From Owenia fusiformis (Eukaryota > Annelida > Polychaeta > Sabellida > Oweniidae): a stretch of 64,000 bases of DNA. Each line of letters begins with the position of its first letter. Position 1 is the first letter of the stretch. The DNA lies in NCBI GenBank assembly GCA_903813345.2, contig CAIIXF020000009.1, forward strand, positions 14,026,347 through 14,090,346, read 5' to 3'. A program made the translations under genes and the position numbers. This document shows, piece after piece, positions 58,427-64,000 of this stretch. The notes beneath the pieces are model-generated. The model was not told the DNA's origin and made no database searches. It saw only the letters and a list, made by a program, of their open reading frames with translations.

Positions 58427-60271
58427 TTATTATTTATTCTTCTCCGCACTTTTTCTCCTACTTCTAACTAGATTTCAACTATCTACTATATGTACCTACT
58501 AGGGACCTAGGTTCAACTTACCGGGAAAGGAATTTTTATCTAGGTCAAGGTCAAAGGTCAAAATCTAGGTCAAATCAAAGTTTTTTCTAAGTTTCTCAGA
58601 TTTCGTCCTCATACTTCATTATTTCTTGCGATGAATTAAAATGTAACTAGATATTAGCATTCCCTACAAATTACTCACTATATGCTCGCGTTAATTTTTT
58701 ACCGTTTTTGAGATAATTGACGTCAAAAAACGGTAAAAATTGGTCATTTTTCAACTTGCTTCAAATTGACAAAATTTTTTTTAAAAATCATCTACAAGTT
58801 CTCAGGAACTCAAATCTGACCTTAGTTTTGACCTTTGACCTTTGGTTAACCTTCAGTGACCTTCGAAAGGTAAAAAAAGTTGATTTTTCAAATTGATTTT
58901 CTGGATTCAAATTTAGGTACATTTGATTACAAAAGACCCACTGAGGTCTAAAAAAGTAAAATTTGCAAGGTCAAAGGTCAAGGTCATCAAACTAAATCAC
59001 AAACTGTGTTTTCTAAGTTTCTAAGTTTTGGTGACTACAAATCAATATTTTTTCATGAAAGTCAGGATATATATTCCTCTATAGGTTCTACAAGTATTAG
59101 TAATTGACTATTTATTAAAATTGTGTACCAGTTTTGAGATATTAGAACTCAAAAACTGAAAAAAGGTCACATTTCGAAACTTTTCAAGACTAAATTTCAA
59201 CTTGCTTCAAATTGACCAAATGTTTTTTTAAAACTCATCTACAAGTTCTCAGGATTCCAAATCTGACCTTACTTTTGACCTTTGACCTTTGGTTGACCTT
59301 AAGTGACCTCCGAAAGGTCAAAAAAGTTGATTTTTCAACTCGATTTTCTGGATTCAAATTTAGGTATATTTATTCACAAAAGACCCACTGAGGGTTAAAA
59401 AAGTAAAATTTGCAAGGTCAAAGGTCAAGGTCATCAAACGAAATCACAAACTGTGTTTTCTAAGTTTCTCAAAATTGGAGACTACAAATCAATTTTTTTA
59501 CTGAAAGTCAGAATATATATTCCTCTAAAGGTTCTACACATATTAGCACTTGACTATTTATTAAAATTTTGCTCCAGTTTTGAGATATTAGAACTGAAAA
59601 ACTGAAAAAAGGTCAAATTTCGAAACATTTCAAGGTCAAATTTCAACTTGCTCTAAATTGACCAATTTTTTTTTTAAAAGCATCTACAAGATCTCAGGAA
59701 CTCAAATCTGACCTTAGTTTTGACCTATGATCTTTAGTTGACCTTCAGTGACCTTCGAAAGGTCAAAAAAGTTGATTTTTCAAATTGATTTTCTGGATTC
59801 AAATTTAGGTTTATTCAATCAAAAAAGATATACTGAGGTCTAAAAAAGTAAAATTTTCAAGGTCAAAGGTCAAGGTCATCAAACAAGATCACAAACTGTG
59901 TTTTCTAAGTTTCTCAAAGTTTGTGACTACAAATCAATATTTTTGAACTAAAGTCAGGATTTATATTCCTCTAAAGGTTTTACACATATTAACAATTGAT
60001 TAGCTATTAAAATTCTGCACCAGTTTTGAGATATTGGACCTCAAAAACTGAAAAAGGTCTAATGTTGAAATTTTTCAAGGTCAAATTTCACATTGCTTCA
60101 AATTGACCAAACTTTTTTTTAAAATCATCTACAAGATGCCTGGAGTTCATATATGACCTTGTTTTTAAGATTTGACCTTTGGCTGACCTTTAAATGTTCA
60201 AAAAAGCCTACGGGGCCTCCGTAAGATTGCTTGCAATCTTTATACGATTGCTTGCAATCTTATACATCTAG
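58427..60271. mobile_element. AGGAGGCCC-family element 5
   Basis: Begins TTATTATTTATTCTTCTCCG and holds about four body units. It ends with a doubled hairpin (GATTGCTTGCAATC twice) and CTAG at 60268-60271. Similar along its length to element 6 at an offset of about 1.84 kb. Confidence 0.7.
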
Positions 60272-62110
60272 TTATTCTTTATTCTTCTCTGCACTTTTTC
60301 TCCTACTTCTAACTAGATTTCAACTATCTACTATATGTACCTACTAGGGACCTAGGTTGAACTTACCGGGAAAGGAATTTTTATCTAGGTCAAGGTCAAA
60401 GGTCAAAATCTAGGTCAAATCAAAGTTTTTTCTAAGTTTCTCAGATTTCGTCCTCATACTTCATTATTTCTTGCGATGAATTAAAATGTAACTAGATATA
60501 AGCATTCCCTACAAATTACTCACTATATGTTCGCGTTAATTTTTTACCGTTTTTGAGATAATTGACGTCAAAAAATGGTAAAAATTGGTCATTTTTTAAC
60601 TTGCTTCAAATTGACCAAATTTTTTTTAAAAATCATCTACAATGTCTCAGGAACTCAAATCTGACCTTAGTTTTGACCTTTGACCTTTGGTTGACCTTCA
60701 GTGACCTTCGAAAGGTAAAAAAAGTTGATTTTTCAAATTGATTTGCTGGATTCAAATTTAGGTACATTTGATTACAAAAGACCCACTGAGGTCTAAAAAA
60801 GTAAAATTTGCAAGGTCAAAGGTCAAGGTCATCAAACTAAATCACAAACTGTGTTTTCTAAGTTTCTAAGTTTTGGTGACTACAAATCAATATTTTTTCA
60901 TGAAAGTCAGGATATATATTCCTCTATAGGTTCTACACGTATTAGTAATTGACTATTTATTAAAATTGTGTACCAGTTTTGAGATATTAGAACTCAAAAA
61001 CTGAAAAAAGGTCACATTTCGAAACTTTTCAAGACTAAATTTCAACTTGCTTCCAATTGACCAAATGTTTTTTTAAAACTCATCTACAAGTTCTCAGGAT
61101 TCCAAATCTGACCTTACTTTTGACCTTTGACCTTTGGTTGACCTTCAGTGACCTCCGAAAGGTCAAAAAAGTTGATTTTTCAACTAGATTTTCTGGATTC
61201 AAATTTAGGTATATTTATTCACAAAAGACCCACTGAGGTCTAAAAAAGTAAAATTTGCAAGGTCAAAGGTCAAGGTCATCAAACGAAATCACAAACTGTG
61301 TTTTCTAAGTTTCTCAAAATTGGAGACTACAAATCAATTTTTTTACTGAAAGTCAGAATATATATTCCTCTAAAGGTTCTACACATATTAGCACTTGACT
61401 ATTTATTAAAATTTTGCTCCAGTTTTGAGATATTAGAACTGAAAAACTGAAAAAAGGTCAAATTTCGAAATTTTTCAAGGTCAAATTTCAACTTGCTCTA
61501 AATTGACCAATTTTTTTTTTAAAAGCATCTACAAGATCTCAGGAACTCAAATCTGACCTTAGTTTTGAACTATGACCTTTAGTTGACCTTCAGTGACCTT
61601 CGAAAGGTCAAAAAAGTTAATTTTTCAAATTGATTTTATGGATTCAAATTTAGGTTTCTTCAATCAGAAAAGATATACTGAGGTCTAAAAAAGTAAAACC
61701 TGTAAGGTCAAGGTCATCAAACAAGATCACAAACTGTGTTTTCTAAGTTTCTCAAAGTTTGTGACTACAAATCAATATTTTTGAATTAAAGTCAGGATAT
61801 ATATTCCTCTAAAGGTTTTACACATAATAACAATTGATTATCTATTAAAATTCTGCACCAGTTTTGAGATATTGGACCTCAAAAACTGAAAAAGGTCTAA
61901 TGTTGAAATTTTTCAAGGTCAAATTTCACATTGCTTCAAATTGACCAAACTTTTTTTTTAAAATCATCTACAAGATGCCTGGAGTTCATATATGTCCTTG
62001 TTTTTAAGATTTGACCTTTGGCTGACCTTTAAATGTTCAAAAAAGCCTACGGGGCCTCCGTAAGATTGCTTGCAATCTTTATACGATTGCTTGCAATCTT
62101 ATACATCTAG
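60272..62110. mobile_element. AGGAGGCCC-family element 6
   Basis: Nearly parallel copy of element 5, including the doubled 3' hairpin and CTAG at 62107-62110. The clearest intact half-site block lies at 61121-61165 (TGACCT four times, then AGGTCA). Confidence 0.7.
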
Positions 62111-63995
62111 TTATTAGGAGGCCCTCCTGAAAGGGCCTCCTATAGCTTTTGTAGCTTTTCTTTATTCTTCTTCTTATTCTATCAAAGCATTTTTCTCCTA
62201 CTTCCAACTAGCTTTCAACTACCTACTATATGATCCTACTAGGTACCTTCGCTGAAATTGGGGGGAAAATATTTTTTATCTAGGTCAAGGTCAAAGGTCA
62301 AAATCTAGGTCAAATCTAAGCTTTTTTTCAAGTTTCTCAAGTTTGTCATTATACTTCATTATTTCTTGCGATGAATTAAACTGAAACTACATTTAAGTAT
62401 TCTCTACAAATTGTTCACTATATGTCAGCATTAAATTTTTACCGTTTTTGAGATATTTGACGTCAAAAAACGGTCAAAAGAGGTCATTTTTCAACTTGCT
62501 TCAATCTGACCAATTTTTTTTTTAAAATCATCTACAAGTTCCCAGGAGTCCAAATCTGACTTCAGATTTGACATTTGACCTTTGGTTGACCTTCAGTGAC
62601 CTTCGAAAGGTCAGAAAAGTTGATTTTTCAAATTGAGTCTTTGGATTCAAATTTAGGTCAGTCTAATTACAAAAAGCCTACTGAGGTCTAAAAAAGTAAA
62701 AATTTTAAGGTCAAAGGTCAAGGTCATCAAATTAGGTCACAAACTGTGCTATCTAAGTTTCTCAGAGTTCAAGACTACAAATCAATATTTTTAATTGAAA
62801 GTCAAGATATACATTCATCTAAGGGTTCTTCACATATTAGCAATTGACTATTTATTAAAATTTTGTCCCAGTTTTCAGATATAAGAGCTCAAAAACTGAA
62901 AAAGGTCAATTTTTCAGAGTTTATAAGGTCAAATTTTAACTTGCTTCAAATTCACCCAATTTTTTTTTGAAAATCATCTACAACTTCTCAGGAGTTCATA
63001 TTGAACCACAGATTTGACATTTGACCTTTAGTTGACCTTCAGTGACCTTCGAAAGGTCAGAGAAGTTGATTTTTCAAATCAAGTTTTTGGATTCAAATTT
63101 AGGGTTAGCCTAAGCATAAAAGACCTACTGAGCTCTAAAACAATAATATTTTCAAGGTCAAGGGTCACGGTTATCAAATTAGGTCAAAGGTCAACATCTA
63201 GGTCAAATCTAATTTTTTTTTAAGTTTCTCAACTTTGTCCTTATACTTCATTATTTCTTGCGATGAATTAAACTGAAACTACATTTTAGTATTTTCTACA
63301 AATTGTTCACTAGATGTCAGCATTAAAATTTTACCGTTTTTGAGATATTAGACGTCAAAAAACAGTCGAAAAATGTCATTTTTCAACTTGCTTCAATCTG
63401 ACCAATTTTTTTTTAAAAATCATCTTCAAGTTCCCATGAGTCCAAAGCTGACCTCAGATTTGAGCTTTGACCTTTAGTTGACCTTCAATGACCTTCGAAA
63501 GGTAAGAAAAGTTGATTTTTCAAATTGAGTCTTTGGATTCAAATTTAGGCCAGCCTAATTACAAAAGACCTACTGAGGTCTAAAAAAGTAAAACTTTTCA
63601 AGGTCAAAGGTCAAGATCATGAAATTAGGTCACAAACTGTGTTATCGAAGTTTCGCAAAGTTCGAGACTACAAACCAATATTTTTAATCCGAAGTTGAAA
63701 TATACACATTCCTTTAAGGGTTCTACACATATTAGCAATTGACTATCTAATAGAATTTTGTCCCAGTTTGAGATATAACAGTTCAAAAGTTGAAAAAAGG
63801 TCAATTTCGAAATTTTTCAAGGTCAAATTTAAACTCGCTTCAAATTGACAAAATCTTTTTTTGAAAATCATCTACAACTTCTCAGGATTTCACATCTGAC
63901 CTCAGATTTGATATTTGTCCTTTAGTTGACCTTCAAATTGTCAAAAATGCCTAAGAGGGCCTCCGTGAGATTGCTTGCAATCTTCAAAAGTCTAG
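62111..63995. mobile_element. AGGAGGCCC-family element 7, complete
   Basis: The 5' hairpin AGGAGGCCCT / AGGGCCTCCT lies at 62116-62141. Two to three diverged body units follow, then the 3' inverted partner GGGCCTCC, hairpin GATTGC-TT-GCAATC and CTAG at 63992-63995 before TTATT at the window edge. Its body is the most diverged, so it may be an older insertion. Confidence 0.75.
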
Positions 63996-64000
63996 TTATT

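Larger units (their letters stand above)
53841..59016. repeat. 2588-bp near-identical tandem duplication
   Basis: Positions 53841-56428 reappear at 56429-59016 with only a few differences seen by eye (for example near 55925/58513 and 56180/58768). The unit spans the end of element 1, all of element 2 and the start of element 3. The breakpoints fall inside the repeated AAGTTTCTAAGTTTTGGTGA region, consistent with unequal crossing-over between body units. Confidence 0.9.

Overview
The window is animal nuclear DNA: genes are split into many small exons with GT/AG introns, intergenic DNA is AT-rich, and mobile elements are nested in one another. The recognisable genes (GEMIN6, MED9, VPS35L, an insulin-receptor-substrate-like gene) are metazoan. 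The repeat types (CCCGTAGCC elements, stem-loop-ended non-autonomous elements with minisatellite bodies, abundant TIR elements) suggest a lophotrochozoan, most likely a bivalve mollusc. The species-level guess is inference.

Layout. (1) 1-4240: the 3' end of an IRS-like gene (+) and its long 3' UTR. (2) 4240-7734: intergenic DNA ending in a 114-bp minisatellite. (3) 7735-15824: a complete seven-exon gene (-) for a 955-residue disordered nuclear protein with LRxxAL and RSRLG motifs and a CCDC9-like C-terminal motif. (4) 15825-16100: a divergent promoter. (5) 16101-39842: a 19-exon gene (+) for a secreted protein of at least 985 residues. I read it as three, perhaps four, tandem divergent copies of the Hedgehog signalling-domain fold (peptidase M15-like), with no Hint autoprocessing domain. 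(6) 39843-43240: its 3' UTR, then mobile elements. (7) 43355-45163: GEMIN6 and MED9 on the minus strand, only 80 bp apart. (8) 45164-45363: a 200-bp divergent promoter shared with VPS35L. (9) 45364-51163: the first seven coding exons of VPS35L (+); the rest lies beyond the window or is hidden by it. (10) 51831-64000: an array of seven non-autonomous Helentron/Helitron-like elements, packed with AGGTCA half-sites and including a 2588-bp near-identical tandem duplication.

The genes do not form a pathway. They are housekeeping genes (SMN complex, Mediator, Commander/retriever trafficking) beside a signalling adaptor and an unusual secreted protein. The most notable items are the tandem Hedgehog-fold protein, a splice donor of that gene amplified into a 31-bp minisatellite, mobile elements carrying dense nuclear-receptor-type half-sites, and two nested insertions whose empty sites survive in the opposite arm of the host inverted repeat.

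Limits: exon models come from splice signals, phase and family similarity read by eye. One exon of the Hedgehog-like gene seems to be missing (phase break between 29060 and 32014).
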